Origin: CAVXNP01 sp963763305
GTDB taxonomy: Bacteria; Pseudomonadota; Gammaproteobacteria; Xanthomonadales; Rhodanobacteraceae
Direction of reading: 5' to 3'
Assembly (NCBI GenBank): GCA_963763305.1
Contig: CAVXNP010000001.1
Location: forward strand, 1,860,001 to 1,924,000
DNA length: 64,000 bases
The first letter of the stretch is position 1. Each line of letters opens with the position of its first letter. Both the position numbers and the translations under genes were made by a program. Under the pieces are notes generated by a model. That model saw only the letters and a list, made by a program, of their open reading frames with translations, searched no databases and had not been told where the DNA came from. This document shows positions 36,162 through 43,977 of this stretch, piece after piece.

Positions 36162-36629
36162 ATGACGACTCGGTACGGCAAGTTCGTGATTGGTGGCCTG
36201 GCAGCCTCCCTGCTCACCTTGCTGCCCGGCCCGGCGACCGCCGACCAGGCATCATCCACGCTGCGGGTCTCGCTGCGGGTGGTGGCCTCTTGCCGCGTAC
36301 AGACCCAGCCACTGGCCCTGTCGGATTACGTCTCTGGCGGTCTATCCACCGGCACCGCGTCGCCCGGTGCGCTCGACGTGACCTGCGCTCGCGGCACGCC
36401 GGCCGCCGTCTATCTGGAAGGTGATCGCACACTGCAGAGCCGGGAAGGCGCCAGCGTGACGTACGAAGTGCGCGCCAACGGGGCACCCTGGAGGGTGGGC
36501 GAGGCTATCCACGTCAAAGGCCTGGGGCAGACGCCGGTACACCTGGCCTTGTCCGGCTCGGTGCCGGCAGGGCAGCGGATTCCCACGGGCGACTACGAAA
36601 ACCAGGTGGTGGTGCGCGTCGTCTACTGA
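36162..36629 (+). CDS. Spore-coat-U (SCPU) domain fimbrial protein
   Basis: This 155-residue exported protein has a signal peptide ending at ATADQA and a single SCPU domain. It has LRVSLRVVASCRVQ at the start, two cysteines (SCRV and VTCA) for the expected disulfide, and the typical closing strand GDYENQVVVRVVY. SCPU proteins are the subunits of archaic (Csu-type) chaperone-usher pili. It faces the adhesin gene tail-to-tail with 51 bases between, so it is transcribed separately from the main pilus operon. It is intact, unlike the pilin gene at 40844-41356. Confidence 0.88.
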   Translation: MTTRYGKFVIGGLAASLLTLLPGPATADQASSTLRVSLRVVASCRVQTQPLALSDYVSGGLSTGTASPGALDVTCARGTPAAVYLEGDRTLQSREGASVTYEVRANGAPWRVGEAIHVKGLGQTPVHLALSGSVPAGQRIPTGDYENQVVVRVVY

Positions 36630-36680
36630 GGGGCGCCGTGACGGCCCTCGAGCATGGCCATGTCCGCGGCGCCATTGGAC

Positions 36681-37709
36681 TCAGTAGTACACGTACACGG
36701 TCACCGCGTCACGATAGTCACCTGCCGGTGGCATGCCCTGGTTGGGCGGGATCTTGCCACAGACGACGAAATCCTGGGTCGCCGTACTTCCGGTCTGGGT
36801 GTCGGTGCCGTCGGTGTTGCCCCAGGGCAGGGTGCAATTGATACCGCTGTATAAGGCGTAAGGCACGTAATCGCTGTGCGTGGGGCCACCGCGCATGCGC
36901 CGTGTGGTCCCGTCGTAGTTCTTGCCGGTGTCCAGTCCGACCCGATACCCAGTATGCCGGTTGCAGGCGACAGTCAAGGTGGTGGTTGCCGTGGCGTTGC
37001 TCGGGTCGCCGGTCGCGGCAACGCCGAAATCCAGCGCATCGGTGTAGACCTGACAGGTAGGCTGCAGGGTCGCCATGACCTTGAAGCCGACGATGGTGCC
37101 GCCCGAAGTGCCGGTACACCCGCCAGACGTCCCTGTGTCGATGCCCACGTCGGCGTTGGTATACAGCGCGCTGTAGGTCCCGCTCCCGGTAAACCAGGAC
37201 TGGTTGGCTGCAAGGGTGGCGTAGATGGGCACTGTCACCGGCGCAGTCGTGCCCGACGCCGGGACGCTTGCAGCAGCCACAAACGGGGTTCCCCAGGTCG
37301 AGGGCGAGGCGTTGCTGCCCCACGTATTCTGGCCGCTGGGATCCTTGTACAACTGGTAGGAGATCGCGCCGTTGCCCGCGTTGGTTAGCGATCTCTGCGC
37401 CCCGCCGCCAGGGTTGCCAAGGCTGATGCAGACGTCGACGGTCCTCGCTACGGCCGTGGAGTTCGTGCAGAAGTACGTGACGTAGCCGGTCGTCTGCAGG
37501 TTGCTGTTGCCGTTGCCGTTGAAAAGGCTTTGGCCCAACAAGGACGGGTCCGCAATGCCGAAATTGATGCTCGTAACCGTGGCCGTACAATTGATGCCAG
37601 CCACGCTGGCCTGCGCCGTGCTCAGCGGGGCCAGGCCGGCGGGTGCCAGCCACTGGCAAAGGGCGAACAGCGCGCCCAGCCACAGCCAGATACAAATCCG
37701 TCGGATCAT
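36681..37709 (-). CDS. CsuE-like two-domain tip adhesin of archaic chaperone-usher pilus
   Basis: This 342-residue exported protein has an N-terminal signal (MIRRICIWLWLGALFALCQW, cleaved near TAQASV) and two SCPU-like domains. The first starts at GINCTATVTSINFG and the second at LQPTCQVYTDALDFGV. It ends with the family's closing strand GDYRDAVTVYVYY. Two-domain SCPU proteins sit at the tip of Csu pili. The ATG at 37709 overlaps the usher stop (ATGA). The frame is clean over its whole length, in contrast to the three genes upstream in the same operon. Confidence 0.87.
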   Translation of the reverse strand: MIRRICIWLWLGALFALCQWLAPAGLAPLSTAQASVAGINCTATVTSINFGIADPSLLGQSLFNGNGNSNLQTTGYVTYFCTNSTAVARTVDVCISLGNPGGGAQRSLTNAGNGAISYQLYKDPSGQNTWGSNASPSTWGTPFVAAASVPASGTTAPVTVPIYATLAANQSWFTGSGTYSALYTNADVGIDTGTSGGCTGTSGGTIVGFKVMATLQPTCQVYTDALDFGVAATGDPSNATATTTLTVACNRHTGYRVGLDTGKNYDGTTRRMRGGPTHSDYVPYALYSGINCTLPWGNTDGTDTQTGSTATQDFVVCGKIPPNQGMPPAGDYRDAVTVYVYY

Positions 37710-40133
37710 GGCGGGTTCTCCTCGGTGCAGGTGAGCGGTCCGATCTGCGGAATACCGTCGCCGTGCTTGCTGTAGTCGAAGCGGGTGCTGCACGTGCCGC
37801 CCTCGGGCAGGCTCACGTCAAGCACGTTGTGCTGCTGAAGCGTGTCCAGATAGGCCGCACCGTCGAATCCGACCAGTGCCGGCTCGCCCGGTTGGCCGTG
37901 CACCCGTACCTGGCTGCCCAGCGGCAGCGGCTTGCCGGTGGCATCGCGCAGCAGGACCGACGGCGGCGCGGGTCGGCGTCAGGTCGAAGCGGACCAGCGT
38001 GCCGGCACGGTCAGCCGGGGTGGCCTGCACGTCCACCGGGCCGACGTGCACGTCGGCCGGCAGCTGCATCGGATCGATGCTGAGCTTGTTGTTCTGGTAG
38101 GCGTTTAGCGGCGTGACCAGCAGCAGTCCATGATCGTCGGTGTGGCCGATCGGGTTGTTCTCCAGCTTCACCGGCACGTCCGGGACGCCCTCGGTGGAAA
38201 CCACCGCGAAGCTGTTGTAGATGCTGCGCGCAGCGAAGCGCGTGACCACCCATCAGCACCAGCGCGCCGTTGCCGCCGGCATAGGCGGTGCTGTCGCCAC
38301 CGAAGTGCATGACGCCGGCCTGTGCCTGGCCGTAGCGGCCCAGGTAGTCCAGCTCTGCCAGGCCGGTGTGGGTGCCTTCCCCCTGCTGCGTCTGCGCGCG
38401 CCAGCCGAAGCCGACCCTCGGTCGGCAGCGCGCGGGTGATGCTGGCATCTGCCATGACGCGGCTGCCCTGACGATCCACGCCCGTGCTCATGTACGTGCG
38501 GTCGTCCAGCGACAGGCTGAAGCTCAGGAACAAGCTGCGGTCGCGCGCGTCATCCAGGTTCTGGTTGAGGTTCAGGCTGAGCGAGGCCGTGGACCCGAAC
38601 GAGCGGTACCAGTAGCCGCTGGCATAGCGGCTGGTCTGGCTGGCCGGGTAACGCAGGTGCACGTAGCTGATGCCGAAGTTGCCGGTGTGTCGGTGCTGAC
38701 GCCGGCTTGTGCGCTGGCGCTCAGTCGTGGCGACGGAGCTGGCGTACAGCGCGGCCACGTCGCGGTAACCGCTGCTGCTGCGCGTGCCCTGTGCGCCTGA
38801 AGTTGAAGCGGCTGTTGATCCACTGTAGCCGAGACTCCAGCTGGCTGCCGCCTGATGTCGCATGCTGGCTGTCGCGCCACCGACCCGCTGACAGCATGCC
38901 CGCGCTGCCCAGCAGCCAGTCGCCACCGACTGCCGGCGTTGAACAGGTCCTTCGTCGCCTCGGCGTGCCCGTCGGCGGTGAACCGGTCGCTGCGGCCGCG
39001 GCGCCAGCTGCCGCTCCCGCCGGATCGGGTCATAGCGAAAACGAGCGCAGGCCGTAGTCCTCGCGCACGAAGCCGAACTTCAGCCGACCAGTCGGTCAGC
39101 CCCTGCTGCAGCAGCTGCGTGGGTCGTCGTACAGCGAGAAGTCCAGCGTGGTGAGCGCGGCCCAGCGCGTCGGTCAGCACCACCTGGGCGTTGCCAGCGC
39201 CGTTGATGCTGGGCGCCGTGTTGAGCTGGAACGGCCCGGCGGGCACCTTGCCGCTGTACTGCTTCACGCCGTTGACGTACAGCTCCACCTCCGAGGGCAG
39301 CGCCGCCTGGCCCAGGAACTGTGGCAGCGGCGCGGTGATCGCGGTACGGCTGCAGGGCGAAGTTGCGCGAGACCTGCACGCCGCCGATGCGGGTGGCGCG
39401 TGACCACGGCAGGTAGCCGGTAAGGGTGTCGCCGACCTCGCACGGTCAGCATGTCGCCTGGAACGAGCGGCTCCAGGTCGTGTCCAGGCGGACCGATTGC
39501 CCGCTGCCAGCCGGCTCGCCGGCGCGGTTGGCCCGGGTCAGGCCCGTGCTGCTGAGGACGCCACTAGCGCCGAACAGCGCGCAGCTCGCGTGAACGCGTT
39601 GAGCGTTGGCGTTGCCGAGCTATCGTGCGGTGCCGTAGAGGTTGTAGTTGAGCAGCGCCCCCGGCGAGGCCTGGGCTTTCGGTGCCGATCGCGACTGTGT
39701 GTTGATCACGTTGGTCCTAAGGCGCAGCAACTGCAGCGGTACTGTAAGCGTGGCTGACTGCTGTTGCGCGTTCATAGCTCACCTGTACGCCAGGCAGGCT
39801 GTCAGCCGAACCGGATCCGCGGCGGTGTCCGCCAGCTTGAGAGCCCAACTGCTGCAGCGTGGCGCGGCGCCCACAGCTTGCCGTTCCGGTAGCCAAATGC
39901 ACCAGTCCGCGGGGGGTGCCGTTGAGCGTGAGGTCGAGATACAGATCGGTGGCCTCGATGGCCGCCATCGCGCCCACCGGGTCAATGGCCAGCGCGGATC
40001 CCTCGTCGGCGACGGAGCTGATGCTCGCCTCGACCGCCATCGCGCGTGTTGCGGTGGCGATCAGACACGGGAGCAGCAGCAACTCAGCGAGCGCGATCGG
40101 CCAGCGAGAGCGTTTGCGTGGCCTTCGCGCCAT
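37706..40133 (-). pseudogene. Outer-membrane usher of archaic pilus, many frame breaks
   Basis: The span codes for an usher of about 800 residues, but in at least eight pieces spread over all three minus-strand frames. Recognisable pieces in order: signal and N-terminal domain (MARRPRKRSRWPIAL, EATDLYLDLTLNGTPRGLVH); plug/barrel pieces (LLNYNLYGTAR; MELYVNGVKQYSGKVPAGPF; SYVHLRYPASQTSRYASGYW; LSFSLSLDDRTYMSTGVD; AELDYLGRYGQAQAGVMHF); and the C-terminal domains (VPDVPVKLENNPIGHTDDHG; PEGGTCSTRFDYSKHG). Pieces are free of stops up to each break, which look like single-base indels. The last overlaps the adhesin start by ATGA. It may be a decayed gene or badly called sequence. Confidence 0.75.
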
Positions 40134-40836
40134 TGATCGTTGCCTCCAGCGTGCCGGTACCGGTGAAATTCGCTGCCGGCTGCTTGAGCGTCCAGTGCAT
40201 GGTGGCGCCCGGGAGCACGTAGCCCAGCAGGCCGCCAGCCGATGGCGGTGCGGTGCCTGCACGGTTGATGTACGTGACGTCGGACAACTGCGCGTGCCCG
40301 GTGCCGGCGTTGGAGACCGACCACGACGACATGGCCATCCTCACGTTGAAGAGCCCAATGCGGAGCGAGGGGGCTACGCTCTGCAGAGCCCTGCGGCTCG
40401 ATGAACACCGGAACCGAGTAGCGCAGGACGAATTGCAGGCCCACTTCTTGCCCGCCTCCGTGCAACGGCAGCTCGTCCATGGCTCAGCCGGTAGGCCGCC
40501 TCCTTGGCATCGCTTCCCAGCGGTGGCGCGCCGATCCGGATAACCCGGACCAGCTGCGTTCGTCCGGTTCGATACCAGCATCGGCGGGCTGATGACCAGC
40601 TCCTGCGAGGGCGTGAGCTGGTCTTCGCCATCGACCTGAGTCCAGCGATACACCCGCACCTGCGCGTGTAGCGGTCGGTCGCCGGTGTTGCTGAGCCACA
40701 GTCCATCGGCGTGTCTGTGCTGGCTGCAAGGTCAGCGACGATCGGTGCGACCTGCAGCCCGCTGCCCATGGCACCGCCGCCGGCCAGGCAGGCCGGCGGC
40801 ACAGCAAGAAGACGAGCGAGTGCGACGCACGGACAT
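40084..40836 (-). pseudogene. Periplasmic pilus chaperone, several frame breaks
   Basis: Pieces of a PapD-like chaperone of the Csu type appear in successive frames: a signal region (LARLLAVPPACLAGGGA), LQVAPIVADLAAST, LRVYRWTQVDGEDQLTPSQ, then VRVIRIGAPPLGSDAKEAAY, LQFVLRYSVPVFIEPQG, and the C-terminal domain FNVRMAMSSWSVSNAGTG to LEATINGAKATQTLSLADR. Such chaperones fold pilins by donor-strand complementation. At least four single-base frame changes are needed to read it through. The ATG at 40836 is the likely start. Its end overlaps the usher start by 50 bases in this reading. Confidence 0.72.
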
Positions 40837-40843
40837 TGCGTGA

Positions 40844-41356
40844 TCAGTAGCGTCACGGTGCGACGACCGTGTCGGAGTAGAGTCGCCGGCGGAGTTAGGC
40901 TGCCGCTCAGGCGCCTTGCCGTACACGGTGTAGCTCTGCGCGGTGCCGTCGGCCGTGGAGTCCTTCGGTGTTGGTCCCGGCGGTGTTGCCCCAGTGCGCG
41001 CCGCTGGCGGACCTGGTAGCAGGTCATAGGCGATCGAAGTTCGGTGTTCGGCCGTGCCGGCCGTCGTGGCGGTGCCGGTCGGTGCGTTGGAGCTGGGCTT
41101 CAGGCCGATCTTGAAGCGGTTGTCTTGGAGCACTTGACGTTGATGTGTGGTGTTCTGCGGTCAGCGTCGGTGGTGAAGTCGGCGTGCCGAAGTGCCATGA
41201 CGCCAGCGCACCGCTGGTGAAACGGAGCAGGTCTTGTTGCATGGTCATCGTGACCTGGAAATGGAACTGGTGAGGGCGGTGGCGCCCGACGCAGATGACG
41301 GCAAAGCCGCCAGGAGCGAGCAGGGCAGAAGCAAGCAGGGTCTTCTTGGCAAACAT
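40844..41356 (-). pseudogene. Main SCPU pilin (CsuA/B-like), frameshifted
   Basis: The ATG at 41356, preceded by GGAG at a good distance, opens a signal peptide (MFAKKTLLASALLAPGG). The SCPU domain is then scattered over frames: FQVTMTMQQ, TSGALASWHFGTPTS, then FKIGLKPSSNAPTGTATTAG, RTSIAYDLL, KDSTADGTAQSYTVYGKAPE, and a broken copy of the closing GDYSDTV strand. At least three indels are required to rebuild a pilin of roughly 165 residues. As first gene of the operon it should encode the pilus shaft subunit. Confidence 0.72.
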
Positions 41357-41406
41357 GTCGATCTCCGGTGTTTCGGGATTAAGGGTCGCGAGGCGTATCG
41401 CAACGG

Positions 41407-41424
41407 CCGTGCCAACTGGCACGG
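41407..41424. promoter_or_regulatory. 18-bp palindrome in the pilin leader region
   Basis: CCGTGCCAACTGGCACGG is a perfect inverted repeat with eight-base arms and a two-base centre, 51-68 bases upstream of the pilin ATG on the minus strand. It could be an operator for a dimeric regulator or a hairpin in the mRNA leader. Nothing in the sequence decides between them. Confidence 0.45.
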
Positions 41425-41554
41425 TCGATGCGAGGAATGGCCCAGCCATGGGCTTTGCGGCGAAGGCCGGCTGCAAGCCGCGCCGCCAAAGGGCTTTACG
41501 TATTCTTGACCCTTGCGGTCCCCGATCTGCCCCTGAGCGTCACATCTTTGACAT

Positions 41555-41570
41555 TGTGATCACCGTCACA
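41555..41570. promoter_or_regulatory. Consensus CRP/Clp binding site upstream of the pilus operon
   Basis: TGTGATCACCGTCACA matches TGTGA-N6-TCACA exactly. It lies about 200 bases upstream of the pilin ATG (minus strand) and about 56 bases upstream of the -35 box of the divergent hydrolase promoter, so it could serve either. In Xanthomonadales the expected binder is Clp, a CRP homologue reported to respond to cyclic di-GMP in Xanthomonas. Occupancy is inference. Confidence 0.6.
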
Positions 41571-41625
41571 ATTTTGAAGGTCGCGTGAAAATTACGCAAC
41601 CAGCCCGTCTGTCTGTAAAGCGTGC

Positions 41626-41654
41626 TTGACATGTTCCGAGGTCCGGCCTAGCCT
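41626..41654 (+). promoter_or_regulatory. Sigma-70-type promoter of the hydrolase-NatAB operon
   Basis: A perfect -35 box TTGACA (41626-41631) is followed after 17 bases by TAGCCT (41649-41654), a weak -10 box. The expected start of transcription, near 41661, falls inside the palindrome at 41657-41676, the arrangement expected for repression. Confidence 0.55.
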
Positions 41655-41656
41655 TT

Positions 41657-41676
41657 GTGTCAAGTTAGCTTGACAC
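41657..41676. promoter_or_regulatory. Palindromic operator GTGTCAAG-N4-CTTGACAC
   Basis: GTGTCAAGTTAGCTTGACAC has perfect eight-base arms around a four-base centre. It sits directly downstream of the -10 box and 18 bases before the hydrolase ATG at 41695, overlapping the likely transcription start. The best candidate ligand is the small XRE-family protein encoded at 43713-43907 in the same gene row. That pairing is inference. Confidence 0.6.
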
Positions 41677-41694
41677 TCACTGCTGGAGAACCCC

Positions 41695-42624
41695 ATGCGA
41701 CTGCCCCTTTGGACCCGTCTTTGCGCTCTGGCCGTGGCGGCCAGCCTGCCCCTGACCTTGGCTGCCCCAGTCATGGCGGCCCCAGCCATTGCGTCCAACT
41801 CCTCGATAGGAACGCTTTCGGTGACCCATCTGGCCGGCACGGGGCGACCGGTCGTCCTGATTCCCGGCCTGGGCAGCGGTGCGTGGGCCTGGGGCGACAC
41901 GCCGACCGTGCTGGCGCGCGACCACTCGGTCTACGTCGTGACCCTGGCGGGCTTCGATGGGACCGCGGCGCCCACGGGCGGCGACCGCTACATGGCGCGC
42001 GCGCAGCAATCGCTGGTCGACCTGATCGCGCGAGAGCACCTGCACAAGCCGGTGCTCGTCGGCCACAGCCTGGGCGGCACGCTGGCGCTGAAGCTGGCGT
42101 CCGAGCGGCCGGACCTGCTCGGCGCGGTGGTGGCGGTGGACGGGTTGCCGGTCATGCCGATGACCGAGAACCTGCCACCGGCCCAGCGCCAGGGCATGGC
42201 CCAAGCGATGCAGGCGCAGATCGCAGGCGCGTCGCCTGCGCAGTTCAAGGCGCAACAGCTGGCCTACATGCAGGCGATCGGCACCATCGACGCAGCCAAG
42301 GCGTCCGATTACGCGGCACTGAGCGCGCGCAGCGATCCAAAGGCGGTGGCGCAATACATGGTCGAGGACATGGCGCTGGACTTCCGCGCGCAGATGAAGC
42401 GCGCAACGGTGCCAATCCTGGAAGTATCTCCGTACAACCCCGCCGATGGCGCTGCCGCACCGCAACCGTACAGCGAGGCGCAGAAGACCGCCTACTGGAA
42501 AAGCCTGCTGGGCGACGCGCCCGAGGCCACGGTGGTGTCGATTTCCCCATCGCGGCATTTCGTGATGCTTGACCAGCCGGTCAAGTTCCAGCGGGCGCTG
42601 CGCACCTTTCTCGACAAGCTCTGA
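41695..42624 (+). CDS. Exported alpha/beta hydrolase
   Basis: This 309-residue hydrolase has a signal peptide (MRLPLWTRLCALAVAA ... APVMAAPA). It has the oxyanion motif VVLIPGLGSGAWAWGD, the nucleophile elbow LVGHSLGGTLALK (GxSxG) and a C-terminal catalytic-histidine region SPSRHFVMLDQP. The substrate is unknown; esterase-like enzymes of this type act on small esters or lipids in the periplasm. An SD sequence CTGGAGAA precedes the ATG. It is the first gene of the row ending with the NatAB-type exporter. Confidence 0.88.
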   Translation: MRLPLWTRLCALAVAASLPLTLAAPVMAAPAIASNSSIGTLSVTHLAGTGRPVVLIPGLGSGAWAWGDTPTVLARDHSVYVVTLAGFDGTAAPTGGDRYMARAQQSLVDLIAREHLHKPVLVGHSLGGTLALKLASERPDLLGAVVAVDGLPVMPMTENLPPAQRQGMAQAMQAQIAGASPAQFKAQQLAYMQAIGTIDAAKASDYAALSARSDPKAVAQYMVEDMALDFRAQMKRATVPILEVSPYNPADGAAAPQPYSEAQKTAYWKSLLGDAPEATVVSISPSRHFVMLDQPVKFQRALRTFLDKL

Positions 42625-42633
42625 GGGCCCGCC

Positions 42634-43275
42634 ATGTCACGCCTCTCGCACAAGCAATACCAGCGGCACGTGATGCTGGCCATGTCCGTGTATGTCGGTT
42701 TCATGCTGCTGGTGTGGCCGGCAGTTCGGCACATGCAGAGCACGCCGTTGAAGGTGTTGCTGGCGTTGGCGCCGGTCCTGCCCATGCTGTACGTGATTGC
42801 ATTGATGGCAAGGCGCATCCGTGACAGCGACGAGCTGGAACAGCGGACCCACCTGGTCGCGCTGGGGGTGGCCACCGCGGTGGTGGGCGCGGCCAGCCTG
42901 GTTGGCGGGTTCCTGGCCGCGGCCCACGTGGCGCCGCTGGACGGCACCGTGCTGATCTGGGTGTTTCCGCTGATGATGCTCAGCTATGGCACCACCCGAA
43001 GCTGGGTCGGGCGTCGCTACGGCATGAGCCTGTCCTGCGAGCAGGACGCGGAAGGCATGCCGATGTACCTGCGGCTGCTGACGATGGCGGCGGCGCTGGC
43101 ACTGCTGGCGCTGCTCGGCCACCGTGAGCTGGACGACACCGGCCTGGGCATCGTCTGCGGCATGGCCGTGGCCTTCGCGGTCCTTGGCGCGTGGCTGGGC
43201 GCCTCCCGCCTGTTGGCCCGGCGGCGTGCGCTGGCGGACGGCCACGCCGAGCAGCGCGCGAGGGACGACCGATGA
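42634..43275 (+). CDS. Polytopic membrane protein of unknown function
   Basis: This 213-residue protein has about six hydrophobic helices and a basic C-terminal tail. I do not recognise a named family. The stretch RIRDSDELEQRTHLVALGVATAVVG parallels a stretch in the next gene product (NLQRLDELQQRIQTQAIGVA), so the two membrane proteins look related or matched. It starts 10 bases after the hydrolase stop and overlaps the next gene by ATGA. Confidence 0.8.
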   Translation: MSRLSHKQYQRHVMLAMSVYVGFMLLVWPAVRHMQSTPLKVLLALAPVLPMLYVIALMARRIRDSDELEQRTHLVALGVATAVVGAASLVGGFLAAAHVAPLDGTVLIWVFPLMMLSYGTTRSWVGRRYGMSLSCEQDAEGMPMYLRLLTMAAALALLALLGHRELDDTGLGIVCGMAVAFAVLGAWLGASRLLARRRALADGHAEQRARDDR

Positions 43276-43670
43276 TCCCGACCACCCGCCTGTACCTGCG
43301 CGAGTTCATCCCGGCGATGGTCGGCTACACCCTGGCCGTGCCGATCTCCATCACCCTGCTGCTGACCGTGCCGATGCCGTGGGCGGCCAAGTTGGTGGTG
43401 GCGCTGCTGCCGGTCGTGCCGATGCTGTTCGTGGTGCGTGCGATCCTGCGCAACCTGCAGCGGCTGGACGAGCTCCAGCAACGCATCCAGACCCAGGCGA
43501 TCGGTGTCGCCAGCACCCTGGTGGGCACGCTCACCTTCGCTGTGGGGTTCCTGCAGAACGCGCGGCTGCTGCCCTCGCCGCCGTGGCTGATGCTGTGGGT
43601 GCTGCCATTGATGATCGGCGTATGGGGCGTGGCCGTGGCGCTGATTTCGCGGCGCTACCGCGATGCGTAG
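43272..43670 (+). CDS. Small four-helix membrane protein
   Basis: This 132-residue protein has four hydrophobic helices and the central cytoplasmic-type motif LQRLDELQQRIQTQAIGVAS. Small proteins of this kind are often found beside short XRE regulators, as here, but I cannot name a function. The ATG at 43272 overlaps the preceding stop. The frame open from 43191 is rejected because its first 27 residues overlap the upstream gene in another frame. Confidence 0.78.
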   Translation: MIPTTRLYLREFIPAMVGYTLAVPISITLLLTVPMPWAAKLVVALLPVVPMLFVVRAILRNLQRLDELQQRIQTQAIGVASTLVGTLTFAVGFLQNARLLPSPPWLMLWVLPLMIGVWGVAVALISRRYRDA

Positions 43671-43712
43671 CGGTGGCGGTACGGCCCGGCCGCGGTGGCG
43701 AGTGCGCTGCGC

Positions 43713-43907
43713 ATGAAGAACTGCATGCGCGACCTGCGCGGCGAGCAGGGCTGGTCGCAGGCCGATCTGGCCGAGCGGCTGGACGTATCAAGGCAAACCG
43801 TCAACGCCATCGAGACCGGCAAGTACGACCCCAGCCTGCCGCTGGCCTTCAAGATCGCCCGCCTGTTCGGGCGCGCGATCGAGAGCATCTTCGAACCGGC
43901 CGAGTAG
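43713..43907 (+). CDS. Small XRE-family transcriptional regulator
   Basis: This 64-residue protein is a bare helix-turn-helix of the Xre/YgzD type: MRDLRGEQGWSQADLAERL, VSRQTVNAIETGKYDPSLPL, then AFKIARLFGRAIESIFEP. It has no effector domain. The start at 43713 (MKNCMRDL) is the family's usual position. It lies within the hydrolase/membrane-protein row and is the natural candidate to bind the palindrome at 41657-41676. Binders of this type usually repress their own gene row. Confidence 0.9.
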   Translation: MKNCMRDLRGEQGWSQADLAERLDVSRQTVNAIETGKYDPSLPLAFKIARLFGRAIESIFEPAE

Positions 43908-43977
43908 CCGCCGACGCGCGCCTGGCGCGCGTCGTCGACCCGCCACCACCTTCACTTTCGCAGGGAGATCACCGGAC

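Larger units (their letters stand above)
41357..41625. other. Divergent regulatory region between pilus operon and hydrolase operon
   Basis: This stretch, with the promoter elements to 41694, makes a 338-base divergent intergenic region. It holds an 18-bp palindrome at 41407-41424 and a CRP-consensus palindrome at 41555-41570, both listed separately. No gene is seen in it. Confidence 0.6.

Noticed and set aside
35822..36424. Plus-strand open frame upstream of and overlapping the SCPU gene
   Set aside because: It overlaps a clear signal-peptide SCPU protein in another frame and shows no recognisable protein features.
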